The notes under the pieces were generated by a model, which saw only the letters and a list, made by a program, of their open reading frames with translations, did not search any database and was not told the origin of the DNA. Below, one piece after another: positions 8,085 to 15,156 of a stretch of DNA of 64,000 bases. Origin of the DNA: Myxococcota bacterium. GTDB taxonomy: Bacteria; Myxococcota; B64-G9. The stretch covers positions 124,001 through 188,000 of the forward strand of contig JAKLGA010000014.1 in NCBI GenBank assembly GCA_022710975.1. Reading direction: 5' to 3'. Position numbers and translations under genes: made by a program. Each line of letters begins with the position of its first letter. Within the stretch, counting starts at the first letter, position 1.

Positions 8085-8812
8085 GCGACGCCGGCGTCCC
8101 CCACTGCCCCATCTGCGGCGGGCCCGCCCCGGCGGCCACCCCGGTGGCCGGGGTGGGCGCGCTGTGCCAGGGCTGCCTGCTGGGCGGCCGCTTCTTCGGC
8201 TCGACCGGCGCCCCGAGCCTGCAGGCCGCGGCCGAGCAGGTCCTGGCGCAGAGCCCCGCCGCGCTGGAGCCGGCCGCCCGGGCGCTCGAGCGCGCCGAGG
8301 AGCTGGCCGCGGCCAGGCGCTTCGAGGAGGCCCGGGGCGCGCTGCTGTCCGAGGCGCAGCGCCACCTGGCCGAGCGGCCGCTGCTGGCCTCGCACCTCGC
8401 CTTCCGCGCGCTGCGGCTGCCCGGGCCCTCGGCCGAGGTGTACGTCTGCCTGGGCCGGGCCGCGAAGCGCATGGACTGCGCCCGCGAGGCCGTGCAGCAC
8501 CTCAAGACCGCCGGCTGGCTGGCGCAGAAGTTCGAGGACCGCGCCCTGGTCGAGGCGGTGGTGGCCGAGCTCGAGCCGCTGGCGCCCGACGACGGCTGGC
8601 TGCCGCGCGCGCGGGGCTGGCTCGCGCCGGCACAGCCGCCTCCGGCCGACCCGCCTCCGGCGGCCGACCCGCCGGCGGGCTCCGCCGCCGGGCTGCGCTG
8701 CGGCTTCTGCGGCCGCCCGGCCGGGGAGGCCGGCGCGCTGGTCGAGGGGCCCGCGGCGGCCATCTGCGAGGACTGCCTCGAACGCCTGGCCGGCCGGCGC
8801 CGGCCGAGCTGA
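8081..8812 (+). CDS. Zinc-ribbon / helical-repeat protein with ClpX-type C4 zinc finger
   Basis: 243 residues, GTG start at 8081 overlapping the receiver stop. The N-terminus has CPICGG...CQGC (about 8-29), a four-Cys zinc ribbon. The middle (about 45-170) is Ala/Leu-rich and helical, with TPR-like segments (AEELAAARRFEEARGALL; YVCLGRAAKRMDCAREAVQHL). A Pro-rich linker follows. The C-terminus (about 206-240) reads CGFCGRPAGEAGALVEGP..ICEDCLERL, which closely follows the C4 zinc finger at the N-terminus of the ClpX unfoldase, a substrate/adaptor docking module. No AAA+ domain is present. It may act as an adaptor or scaffold with the coupled receiver; this is inference. Confidence 0.75.
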   Translation: MSDAGVPHCPICGGPAPAATPVAGVGALCQGCLLGGRFFGSTGAPSLQAAAEQVLAQSPAALEPAARALERAEELAAARRFEEARGALLSEAQRHLAERPLLASHLAFRALRLPGPSAEVYVCLGRAAKRMDCAREAVQHLKTAGWLAQKFEDRALVEAVVAELEPLAPDDGWLPRARGWLAPAQPPPADPPPAADPPAGSAAGLRCGFCGRPAGEAGALVEGPAAAICEDCLERLAGRRRPS

Positions 8813-8821
8813 GGGGGACGC

Positions 8822-9652
8822 ATGGATCCCACCCTGTTCCTGGTCGCGCTGCTGGCCGCGGCCGCCGCGCTCGGGTTCCTGGTGTGGGCGCGTCACCACG
8901 CCCACCACGCCGCGCGCATCGGCCGCCCCGTGAGCCGCCTGGCCGACGCCCGCCCCGGCCCGGTCACCCTGCGCGGCAAGGTGCAGGGCAAGGACCTGGT
9001 CGTCTCCCCGGTCTCCGAGCGCAGGTGCCTGTACCTGCGGGTGGCGATCCACGCGGACAGCGCGCTCGGGGTGGGCCTGGGGGTGCGCACCGACCGGGGC
9101 ATGCTCGGCGGCCACCACCATCACCTGGGCCTCGATTTCAACAGCCATGGCGAGGACTACGTCCACCAGCTGCAGGCCGACCACCTCCAGCTCACCGACG
9201 GCCAGACCGAGGTCGAGGTGGAGCTGAAGGACGCCGACATCGAGCTGGTGATCGACCGCAAGTTCCACGCCGACGCCAGCCTGTGGGACGACGGCGAGGT
9301 GATGAAGCTGCTGCGCTCCTTCGGGGTGGCCACCGGCGACGCGCCCAGCGGCAAGTACCGGCTGACCGAGACCCTCCTGGAGCCGGGCGACGAGGTGGTG
9401 GCCGTGGGCACGCTGGGCATGGACGGGGCCGGCAAGCTGCGGCTGTCGGGCAGCCCGGACGAGCCGCTGCTGCTGACCGACGTGGACCCCGCGGAGCTCG
9501 CGCGCTCCTCGCGCGGCAAGGCCGTCGGCGGCACGATCGGGGCCGTGATCCTGTTCCTCCTGGCGCTGGGGCTGGCCGGCCTGGGTTTCGTCGAGGGGCT
9601 CGCCCCCCCGCCCCCGCCGCCCGACACGGGCATGCAGGAATTCGACCGCTGA
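8822..9652 (+). CDS. Membrane protein with GIDE-like domain
   Basis: 276 residues. A first transmembrane helix covers about 5-22, a second about 237-257, and a Pro-rich tail follows. The soluble part between them begins GPVTLRGKVQGKDLVVSPVSERRCLYLRV and later has VELKDADIELV, YRLTETLLEPGDEVVAVGTL and LRLSGSPDEPLLL. This order of short beta motifs resembles the GIDE domain of MUL1-like membrane proteins, which in bacteria lacks the RING finger and has no known biochemical role. A His-rich patch (HHHHLGL) lies near residue 99. The ATG at 8822 is 9 bases after the zinc-finger gene, so it belongs to the same operon. Confidence 0.65.
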   Translation: MDPTLFLVALLAAAAALGFLVWARHHAHHAARIGRPVSRLADARPGPVTLRGKVQGKDLVVSPVSERRCLYLRVAIHADSALGVGLGVRTDRGMLGGHHHHLGLDFNSHGEDYVHQLQADHLQLTDGQTEVEVELKDADIELVIDRKFHADASLWDDGEVMKLLRSFGVATGDAPSGKYRLTETLLEPGDEVVAVGTLGMDGAGKLRLSGSPDEPLLLTDVDPAELARSSRGKAVGGTIGAVILFLLALGLAGLGFVEGLAPPPPPPDTGMQEFDR

Positions 9653-9669
9653 ACCCCGTCGAACATTTC

Positions 9670-9708
9670 GGATAGGGACTATCCCTTGAGAGGGAAACCC
9701 ACTAGACT
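9670..9708 (+). promoter_or_regulatory. Palindrome over the -35 position of the tetraheme lipoprotein promoter
   Basis: A perfect 6+6 inverted repeat (GGATAG GGA CTATCC, 9670-9684) sits where a -35 box should be for the -10 candidate TAGACT at 9703-9708. No recognisable -35 hexamer exists at proper spacing. This arrangement fits an activator-dependent promoter, the palindrome being the operator. The ATG of the downstream gene is 27 bases after the -10. Confidence 0.4.
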
Positions 9709-9735
9709 GCCTCCAGGGGAGACCAGGAGGTTCGC

Positions 9736-10431
9736 ATGCGACGATGTACCCTGATCCCGGTGGTCGGTCTCGGCGCTCTGCTCGCCCTGGCGGTCGCTGG
9801 CTGTTCCTCGGAGGGCGACCCCTGCGCGCCGGACTGCGCCGGCCGGGAGTGCGGGCTCGATCCGCTGTGCGGGGAGAGCTGCGGCGACTGCCTCACCGGC
9901 GAGCGCTGCGACCCGCAGGGCGTGTGCCAGCCGGGCTGCACCCCGGACTGCGCCGGGAAGGCGTGCGGCAGCGACGGCTGCCAGGGCAGCTGCGGCACCT
10001 GCCAGGCCGGCGAGAGCTGCGACGCCAGCGGCCAGTGCCAGGCCTGCGCGCCCGACTGCGCGGGCAGGCAGTGCGGCGACGACGGTTGCCAGGGCAGCTG
10101 CGGCACCTGCCAGGCCGGCGAGAGCTGCGACGCGAACGGCCTATGCGCGGCCGCGCCCGTGGTGCTGGGCTCGGGCCACTCGGGCTGGAAGGACACGAGC
10201 TGCTCGGGCTGCCACACCCTGGCCGACCTGCCTGCCCCTCCGCACGACGCGAGCTGGAACGGCGCCGACTGCGCCGCCTGCCACGGCGCGAACGGCGCGT
10301 GCGACGCGCGCGGCCACCAGACGGGGAACGACTGCACGAACTGCCACAACTCGCGCCACGGCTACTCCGCCCGGGCCGACTGCGTCGCCTGCCACCAGAA
10401 CACGCTGGGCGGCCTGGCCAACTGCCCCTGA
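9736..10431 (+). CDS. Tetraheme cytochrome c-type lipoprotein with tandem Cys-rich repeats
   Basis: 231 residues with lipobox VAGC (Cys23). Residues 30-137 consist of three imperfect Cys-rich units (CAPDCAGRECG / CTPDCAGKACGSDGCQGSCGTC / CAPDCAGRQCGDDGCQGSCGTC, each ending in ESCD.. or ERCD..). The last ~85 residues hold four CxxCH heme-attachment motifs: CSGCH at 156, CAACH at 179, CTNCH at 200 and CVACH at 216, with extra His residues as possible distal ligands. It is therefore probably an outer-membrane-anchored multiheme electron carrier, with the Cys repeats as a stalk or binding module. No cytochrome maturation or terminal reductase genes lie nearby. ATG 9736 follows CCAGGAGG. Redox partner unknown. 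Confidence 0.85.
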   Translation: MRRCTLIPVVGLGALLALAVAGCSSEGDPCAPDCAGRECGLDPLCGESCGDCLTGERCDPQGVCQPGCTPDCAGKACGSDGCQGSCGTCQAGESCDASGQCQACAPDCAGRQCGDDGCQGSCGTCQAGESCDANGLCAAAPVVLGSGHSGWKDTSCSGCHTLADLPAPPHDASWNGADCAACHGANGACDARGHQTGNDCTNCHNSRHGYSARADCVACHQNTLGGLANCP

Positions 10432-10789
10432 CCCTCCACCCTCGAACCAGGCCCCCGCCCCCATCCGGATGGGCAGATGCAGTGCCTGCGCAAAGAGAGC
10501 GCGCCAATCGGGGTCCTGTCGGCTCGTTTCCCCCGCGGTGCTCGTTCGCCACGCCCTGAGAGGCGGGCGCAGCGAGACTGCGCGCCGCGGGGGACCCCCT
10601 GCTCGCCGCCACCCCTCTGCAACGCAGGGTCCGGCCTCCTGGTTGTCTGCAGGTTCCCCTCCAAGGCCTCCCCTAAGAGAATGCGACCCCGGCCCCAGAC
10701 GAAGGCACCTGATCAGGGACGTGTCGGAGCCTTCCCTCGAAGGATTCCCCTCGGGATCCTCCCTGCGAAGCAGCCAATTCTTCTTCTGC
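10432..10789 (+). other. Non-coding spacer with several inverted repeats
   Basis: 358 bases between the heme lipoprotein and the end of cdd, visibly less GC-biased than the genes. I find no convincing coding frame. It contains a 14-base palindrome (10460-10473), and a 9-base perfect inverted repeat CCCCCGCGG / CCGCGGGGG (10530-10538 with 10585-10593) whose 46-base interior can itself pair (CTCG/CGAG, CGCC/GGCG). It also has small hairpins around 10732-10760 and AAGCAG/CTGCTT (10768-10773, 10786-10791) overlapping the cdd stop codon. No T-run typical of an intrinsic terminator follows any of them. A structured RNA is possible; orientation is not determined. Confidence 0.4.
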
Positions 10790-11215
10790 TTACAGGTGGG
10801 CCTTGGTGAAGGCCATGGGCAGCAGGCGATCCAGGCGGGTGCGCACCACCTCGCCGCGGTCGTTCACCAGCAGGATGCGCAGGCGCGGGGCGAACTCGGC
10901 CAGCACCTGGCGGCACAGGCCGCAGGGCGGGGTGGGCGGCCGGGTGCCGGTGGCGATGGCGAGCAGATCGAACTCCCGCCGCCCCGCGGCCACGGCGTTC
11001 CCCACCGCGTTCCGCTCCGCGCACACCGTGGCCCCGTAGGATGCGTTCTCCACGTTGCAGCCCACGAACACGGTCCCGTCCGCGGCGCGGATGGCCGCGC
11101 CCACCCGGAACCTCGAGTAGGGCGCGTAGGCCCGCTCGCGCGCGGCCAGCGCGGCCTCGGCCACGTCGCGCTCCGCGTCCTTCAGCGCGTCGAGCCGGAG
11201 GGCGCGGGGGCTCAT
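10790..11215 (-). CDS. cdd: Cytidine deaminase
   Basis: 141 residues, the size of the small homotetrameric class. It converts cytidine and deoxycytidine to uridine and deoxyuridine. The zinc ligands are Cys in TVCAERNA and the pair in PPCGLC, with the catalytic Glu in [15 protein letters not shown] is the substrate-binding block. The ATG at 11215 overlaps the stop of the upstream phosphorylase gene by four bases (ATGA), and a longer in-frame extension to 11374 would run inside that gene, so it is rejected. It is the last gene of the deoB-pdp-PNP-cdd salvage operon. Confidence 0.93.
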   Translation of the reverse strand: MSPRALRLDALKDAERDVAEAALAARERAYAPYSRFRVGAAIRAADGTVFVGCNVENASYGATVCAERNAVGNAVAAGRREFDLLAIATGTRPPTPPCGLCRQVLAEFAPRLRILLVNDRGEVVRTRLDRLLPMAFTKAHL

Positions 11216-12069
11216 CGGGCGGCCCCCGTCCCGGGCCGCGGCGGGAGCTCGAGCTTGGCGACCAGCCCGAGCACCAGGCGGCTGAAGACCGCCTTGACCC
11301 GCTCGGCCGTCTCGGTCACCTCGGCGTGGCTCAAGGGCTTGTCCGAGATGCCCGCGGCCAGGTTGGAGATGCACGACATGCCCAGCACCGGCACGCCCAT
11401 GTGGCAGGCGGCGATCACCTCGGGGATGGTGCTCATGCCGACCGCGTCCGCGCCCAGGGTGCGCAGCGCGCGGATCTCGGCCGGGGTCTCGTAGGAGGGC
11501 CCGGTGAAGGCGGCGTACACGCCCTCCTTGATGGGGATGCCGAGCTCGGCCGCCACGGCCCGGGCCTGCGCCCGCAGCGCCCGGGTGTAGGCGTCGCTCA
11601 TGTCCGGGAAGCGGGGCCCCAGCGCGTCCAGGTTCCTGCCGATCAGCGGGTTCGAGCCCATCAGGTTGATGTGGTCATTGATCAGCATCAGGTCGCCGGG
11701 GTGCAGGTCCGCGCGCACCCCGCCGGCCGCGTTGGTGATGAGCAGCCCGCGCACTCCCAGGCGCGCGAGCAGGCGCACCCCGGAGGTGACCTGCGCGAGC
11801 CCGTAGCCCTCGTAGAAGTGGAAGCGGCCCTGCATGACCACCACCGGACGGCCGCTCAGCCGGCCGAGCACCAGCCGGCCGGCGTGACCCGGCACGGTGG
11901 ACACCGGCAGCCCGGGCAGCTCGCCGTAGGGCACGACCGTGGCCGCCTCCACCTGGTCGCCCAGGAAGCCGAGCCCGCTGCCCAGCACCAGGCCGAGCTC
12001 GGGCACCAGGGAGCAGCGGGCCCGCACGCGCGCGGCGCTCTCCTCGACGGTCTGCATGGGGTCCTGCAT
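11212..12069 (-). CDS. Purine-nucleoside phosphorylase (trimeric type)
   Basis: 285 residues. The enzyme splits inosine and guanosine with phosphate to the base and ribose-1-phosphate. The trimeric PNP signature is complete: LVLGSGLG phosphate loop, [46 protein letters not shown] and [12 protein letters not shown]. The start at 12069 has GGAGAAGG just upstream; ATG 12057 is an alternative. It follows pdp by 46 bases and overlaps cdd by four bases. Ribose-1-phosphate produced here would be isomerised by the operon's DeoB. Symbol left open because punA, deoD and pnp are all used for this class. Confidence 0.92.
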   Translation of the reverse strand: MQDPMQTVEESAARVRARCSLVPELGLVLGSGLGFLGDQVEAATVVPYGELPGLPVSTVPGHAGRLVLGRLSGRPVVVMQGRFHFYEGYGLAQVTSGVRLLARLGVRGLLITNAAGGVRADLHPGDLMLINDHINLMGSNPLIGRNLDALGPRFPDMSDAYTRALRAQARAVAAELGIPIKEGVYAAFTGPSYETPAEIRALRTLGADAVGMSTIPEVIAACHMGVPVLGMSCISNLAAGISDKPLSHAEVTETAERVKAVFSRLVLGLVAKLELPPRPGTGAAR

Positions 12070-12115
12070 GTTCCTTCTCCTGCGGCCCGCCGGGAGCCTG
12101 CGAGGCCGCTCGCCG

Positions 12116-13420
12116 CTAGCTGATGATCCGCTGGATGAGCTTCGCCTTCGGCGGCGGCTCGGCGCCGAGCGTGAAGGCCGACTTGAGCCTGGCGTGGGCC
12201 TCGTCGAGCGCCTTGGCGTCGTTGAAGTACAGGGTCGCCAGCGGTGTGCCCTCCTGGACCGCGGCGCCCACCTTGTGCCGCAGCACGATGCCGGCGCCGT
12301 GGTCGATGACGGAGTCCACCGTGGCCCGGCCGGCGCCGAGCAGCATGGCGGCGATGCCCACCTCCTCGGCGTTGATGCGCTGGATCACGCCGGGGCCCAC
12401 GGCGCGCACGTCCTCGGTGCGCTTGGCGGAGGGCATGCGCGCGTAGTCCTCGAGCGCCAGCGGATCGCCGCCCTGGGCCGCCACCACCTCCTGGAACTTC
12501 TTGAGCGCCGCGCCCTTGTCCACCAGCTCGCGCACCCGGCGGCGGGCCGCGTGCATGTCGGGGGCCACGTCACCCAGCACCAGCATGTGGGCGGCCAGCT
12601 CGAAGCTCAGCTCGGACAGATCGTTCTTCACGTGGCCCTTGAGCACCTCGACCGACTCGATCACCTCGAGCGTGTTGCCCACGTGCGTGCCGAGCGGCTG
12701 CTCCATGTCGGTCAGCAGCGCCACCACCCTCTTGCCGGCCCGCTTGCCGATGGACACCAGGGTGCGGGCCAGGTGCGCCGCGTCGGCCTTCTTCTTCATG
12801 AAGGCGCCCGCGCCCACCTTGACGTCCAGCACCAGGGCGTCGATGCCCTCGGCCAGCTTCTTGGACAGGATGCTCGAGCAGATGAGCGGGATGCACTCGA
12901 CCGTGCCGGTCACGTCCCGCAGGGAGTACAGCTTGCGGTCGGCCGGGGCAACCTCCGAGGTCTGCCCGGCCAGCACCAGCCCGGTGGCCTGCAGCACCTC
13001 GCGGAAGCGGGCGGCGGTCAGGCGCACGTCGAAGCCCGGGATGGACTCCAGCTTGTCCAGCGTGCCGCCGGTGTGGCCCAGGCCGCGGCCCGAGATCATC
13101 GGCACCACCACCCCGGCCGCGGCCGCGATGGGGGCCAGGATGAGGGAGGTCTTGTCGCCGACCCCGCCGGTGGAGTGCTTGTCCACCTTGATCCCGGGGA
13201 TGTCCGACCAGTCCAGCACCTCGCCCGAGTGCAGCATCTCGTCGGTCAGGGTGAGCGTCTCGTCGTCGGTCATGCCGTTGAGGTAGGTGGCCATGAGCAG
13301 CGCCGAGGCCTGGTAGTCCGGGATGTCCCCCTTGGCGTAGCCCTGCACGAAGAAGCGGATCTCCTCCGAGCTGAGAGAGACCCGATCGCGCTTCTTGTGG
13401 ATGATCTCGACCATCCTCAT
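12116..13420 (-). CDS. pdp: Pyrimidine-nucleoside phosphorylase
   Basis: 434 residues. It cleaves uridine, thymidine or deoxyuridine with phosphate to the base and pentose-1-phosphate. The N-terminus RMVEIIHKK, FFVQGYAKGDIPDYQASAL and the block KVDKHSTGGVGD closely follow Bacillus Pdp; SGRGLGHTGGTLDKLE is the family signature. These favour the broad-specificity pyrimidine enzyme over thymidine-specific DeoA (440 residues), though DeoA activity cannot be excluded. The ATG at 13420 overlaps the deoB stop (ATGA), so translation is coupled. A second ATG two codons later is possible. Confidence 0.92.
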   Translation of the reverse strand: MRMVEIIHKKRDRVSLSSEEIRFFVQGYAKGDIPDYQASALLMATYLNGMTDDETLTLTDEMLHSGEVLDWSDIPGIKVDKHSTGGVGDKTSLILAPIAAAAGVVVPMISGRGLGHTGGTLDKLESIPGFDVRLTAARFREVLQATGLVLAGQTSEVAPADRKLYSLRDVTGTVECIPLICSSILSKKLAEGIDALVLDVKVGAGAFMKKKADAAHLARTLVSIGKRAGKRVVALLTDMEQPLGTHVGNTLEVIESVEVLKGHVKNDLSELSFELAAHMLVLGDVAPDMHAARRRVRELVDKGAALKKFQEVVAAQGGDPLALEDYARMPSAKRTEDVRAVGPGVIQRINAEEVGIAAMLLGAGRATVDSVIDHGAGIVLRHKVGAAVQEGTPLATLYFNDAKALDEAHARLKSAFTLGAEPPPKAKLIQRIIS

Positions 13421-14628
13421 GCCGCACCTCCACCGCCGACCCCGTGTCCGGGCAGCCCCAGCGCGGGCAGGATGCTCCGCCCGGGCCCGCCCCATGCCAC
13501 CCCCAGGAAGTCCGCCACCGTGGCGCCCACGTCCGCGAAGCCCCGCCGCACGCCGAGATCCCCGCCCCGCCCGAGCGCCGGAGACCAGGCCACCAGGGGC
13601 ACGTACTCCCGGGTGTGGTCGGTGTGCGCCCGGAAGGTCGGATCGCAGCCGTGATCGGCGGTGATCAGCAGGAGATCGTCCGGGCCGAGCGCGGCCTGGA
13701 TCCCCGGCAGCGCGGCGTCGATCTCTTCGAGCGCCCGGGCGTAGCCGGCCGCGTCCCGGCGGTGGCCGTACACCATGTCGGTGTCCACGTAGTTGACGAA
13801 CAGGAGCCCGCGCTGGAGCTCGCCCAGCAGCGCGAGGGTCTTCCGTAGCCCGTCGGCGTTGCCCTCGCTGCCCACGTTCCGCGGCACGCCCACCCCGGCG
13901 AAGATATCGGAGATCTTGCCCACCCCGACCACCGGCACGCCGGCCTCGCCCAGGCGGTCGAGCACGGTCGGCCGGTCGGGTTTCATCGAGAAGTCGTGGC
14001 GGTGGTAGGTGCGCTTGAAGGCGCCGGGCACGCCCACGAACGGCCGGGCGATCACCCGGCCCACGCGGTGGGCGTCCAGGAGCTCCCGGGCCAGCCGGCA
14101 GGCACGGTAGAGCTCTTCGAGCGGGATCTTCTCCTCGTGGGCGGCGAGCTGGAACACGCTGTCGGCGGACGTGTACAGGATCCACTTGCCCGTCCGGAGC
14201 TGCTCCGCGCCCAGCTCGTCCAGGATGGCGGTGCCGGAGGCGGCCTTGTTGCCCAGCACCCCGCGGCCCGTCCGGGCGACGAAGGGCTCCACGATCTCCG
14301 CCGGGAACCCCTGGGGGAACACGGAGAAGGCGCGCGCGAGCTCGACCCCCATCAGCTCCCAGTGACCGGTGGTGGTGTCCTTGCCAGGGCTCACCTCGGC
14401 CAGCTTGCCGGCGAACCCGGTGGGCGCAGGCGCCGCGGACAGCCCCCGGATGGGGGCCACCCGGCCCAGCCCGAGCCGCTCGAGGTGCGGACAGCGCAGG
14501 CCACCCACGGCCTCGGCCGTGTTCTGCCAGGTGGCCGCGCCGGCGTCGCCGTAGTCGGCCGCGTCAGGCAGGGCGCCGATCCCGGCCGAGTCGATCACCA
14601 GCACCACGGCTCTGCGTCCAGCGTTCAA
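13417..14628 (-). CDS. deoB: Phosphopentomutase
   Basis: 403 residues. It interconverts pentose-1-phosphate and pentose-5-phosphate, linking the two phosphorylases of this operon to central metabolism. It is an alkaline-phosphatase-superfamily protein: VLVIDSAGIGALPDAADYGD (first metal site), DTTTGHWE (nucleophile Thr region), FVNYVDTDMVYGHRRD and ITADHGCDPT (metal ligands). The start codon appears to be TTG at 14628, preceded by GGGAGCGG; no in-frame ATG lies close, and the next usable codon would cut into the first conserved strand. First gene of the operon, with a promoter at 14679-14707. Confidence 0.93.
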   Translation of the reverse strand: MNAGRRAVVLVIDSAGIGALPDAADYGDAGAATWQNTAEAVGGLRCPHLERLGLGRVAPIRGLSAAPAPTGFAGKLAEVSPGKDTTTGHWELMGVELARAFSVFPQGFPAEIVEPFVARTGRGVLGNKAASGTAILDELGAEQLRTGKWILYTSADSVFQLAAHEEKIPLEELYRACRLARELLDAHRVGRVIARPFVGVPGAFKRTYHRHDFSMKPDRPTVLDRLGEAGVPVVGVGKISDIFAGVGVPRNVGSEGNADGLRKTLALLGELQRGLLFVNYVDTDMVYGHRRDAAGYARALEEIDAALPGIQAALGPDDLLLITADHGCDPTFRAHTDHTREYVPLVAWSPALGRGGDLGVRRGFADVGATVADFLGVAWGGPGRSILPALGLPGHGVGGGGAA

Positions 14629-14678
14629 GGGCCGCTCCCATCCACCCGCCGCGAGAACCCGCGGCGGCGCGAGGGTAC

Positions 14679-14707
14679 ACTCTACCCAACCAGCGGCCGC
14701 AGCTCAA
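14679..14707 (-). promoter_or_regulatory. Predicted promoter of the deoB-pdp-PNP-cdd operon
   Basis: Minus-strand TTGAGC (14707-14702), a 17-base spacer, then TAGAGT (14684-14679). It lies about 50 bases upstream of the deoB start and back to back with the PilZ promoter. Confidence 0.55.
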
Positions 14708-14734
14708 GAAAAGCTGCAAGCGCCCGGCACCGGC

Positions 14735-14764
14735 TTGACCGGGGCGGGCCGTTGGGGGTACACC
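14735..14764 (+). promoter_or_regulatory. Predicted promoter of the PilZ gene
   Basis: TTGACC (14735-14740) and TACACC (14759-14764), spacer 18. The pair is divergent from the deoB promoter, with 27 bases between the two -35 boxes, so a regulator bound between them could affect both. Confidence 0.5.
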
Positions 14765-14817
14765 CTGGCCCCGAATGGCAGCACCCGGGCCCCCGGCGGG
14801 GCACCACGGGAGGATCC

Positions 14818-15156
14818 ATGGACGAGCGGCAGTTCGGCGGGCAGCGCAAGGACAAGCGCCTGACCATCAACATGGAGTTCCGCGGCGTCGACCAGTTCAT
14901 CGTCGAGTACGTGCAGAACATCTCCAAGAGCGGGGCCTTCATCAAGAGCGCCGAGCCGCTGCCGGTCGGCACCCGGGTGCACCTGCGCTTCACCGTCATC
15001 ATGGACGAGCTCGAGACCCTCGAGGGCGAGGGCAAGGTGGTGCGCGTGGTGGAGCCGGGCGGCGCCACCCCGCCGGGCATGGGGGTGGTGTTCACCCAGC
15101 TCACCACCCACTCGGAGAAGCTGCTGGCGAAGCTCCTCACCCGGGAGAACGGATGA
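14818..15156 (+). CDS. PilZ-domain protein
   Basis: 112 residues: a single PilZ-fold domain. DKRLTINMEFR supplies the basic start of the domain and NISKSGAFIKSAEPLPVGTRVHLRFT is the [DN]xSxxG-type motif with the following strands. The spacing and length resemble the myxobacterial PilZ variant. A canonical RxxxR c-di-GMP motif is not obvious (only QRKDKR), so nucleotide binding is uncertain. The ATG at 14818 follows GGGAGGATCC. The stop overlaps the next start (ATGA), coupling it to an acyl-CoA synthetase gene. Confidence 0.85.
   Translation: MDERQFGGQRKDKRLTINMEFRGVDQFIVEYVQNISKSGAFIKSAEPLPVGTRVHLRFTVIMDELETLEGEGKVVRVVEPGGATPPGMGVVFTQLTTHSEKLLAKLLTRENG

Noticed and set aside
7949-9268. Long minus-strand frame opposite the zinc-finger and GIDE-like genes
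   Set aside because: Its translation is low-complexity Gln/Ala/Gly/His-rich, while the plus-strand genes have coupled starts, ribosome sites and recognisable domains.
9686-9708. TTGAGA (9686) with TAGACT (9703) as an ordinary promoter
   Set aside because: The spacer would be only 11 bases, too short for sigma-70-type recognition; the palindrome explanation is preferred.
10432-10480. GGTTCGAG on the minus strand, resembling a tRNA T-arm
   Set aside because: The pairing of the T stem fails and no anticodon arm or acceptor stem can be drawn.
10741-10800. GAAGCAGCCAA near 10767, resembling the SRP RNA loop
   Set aside because: The preceding conserved GGAAGG and the matching opposite strand of the SRP stem are absent; the match is likely chance.
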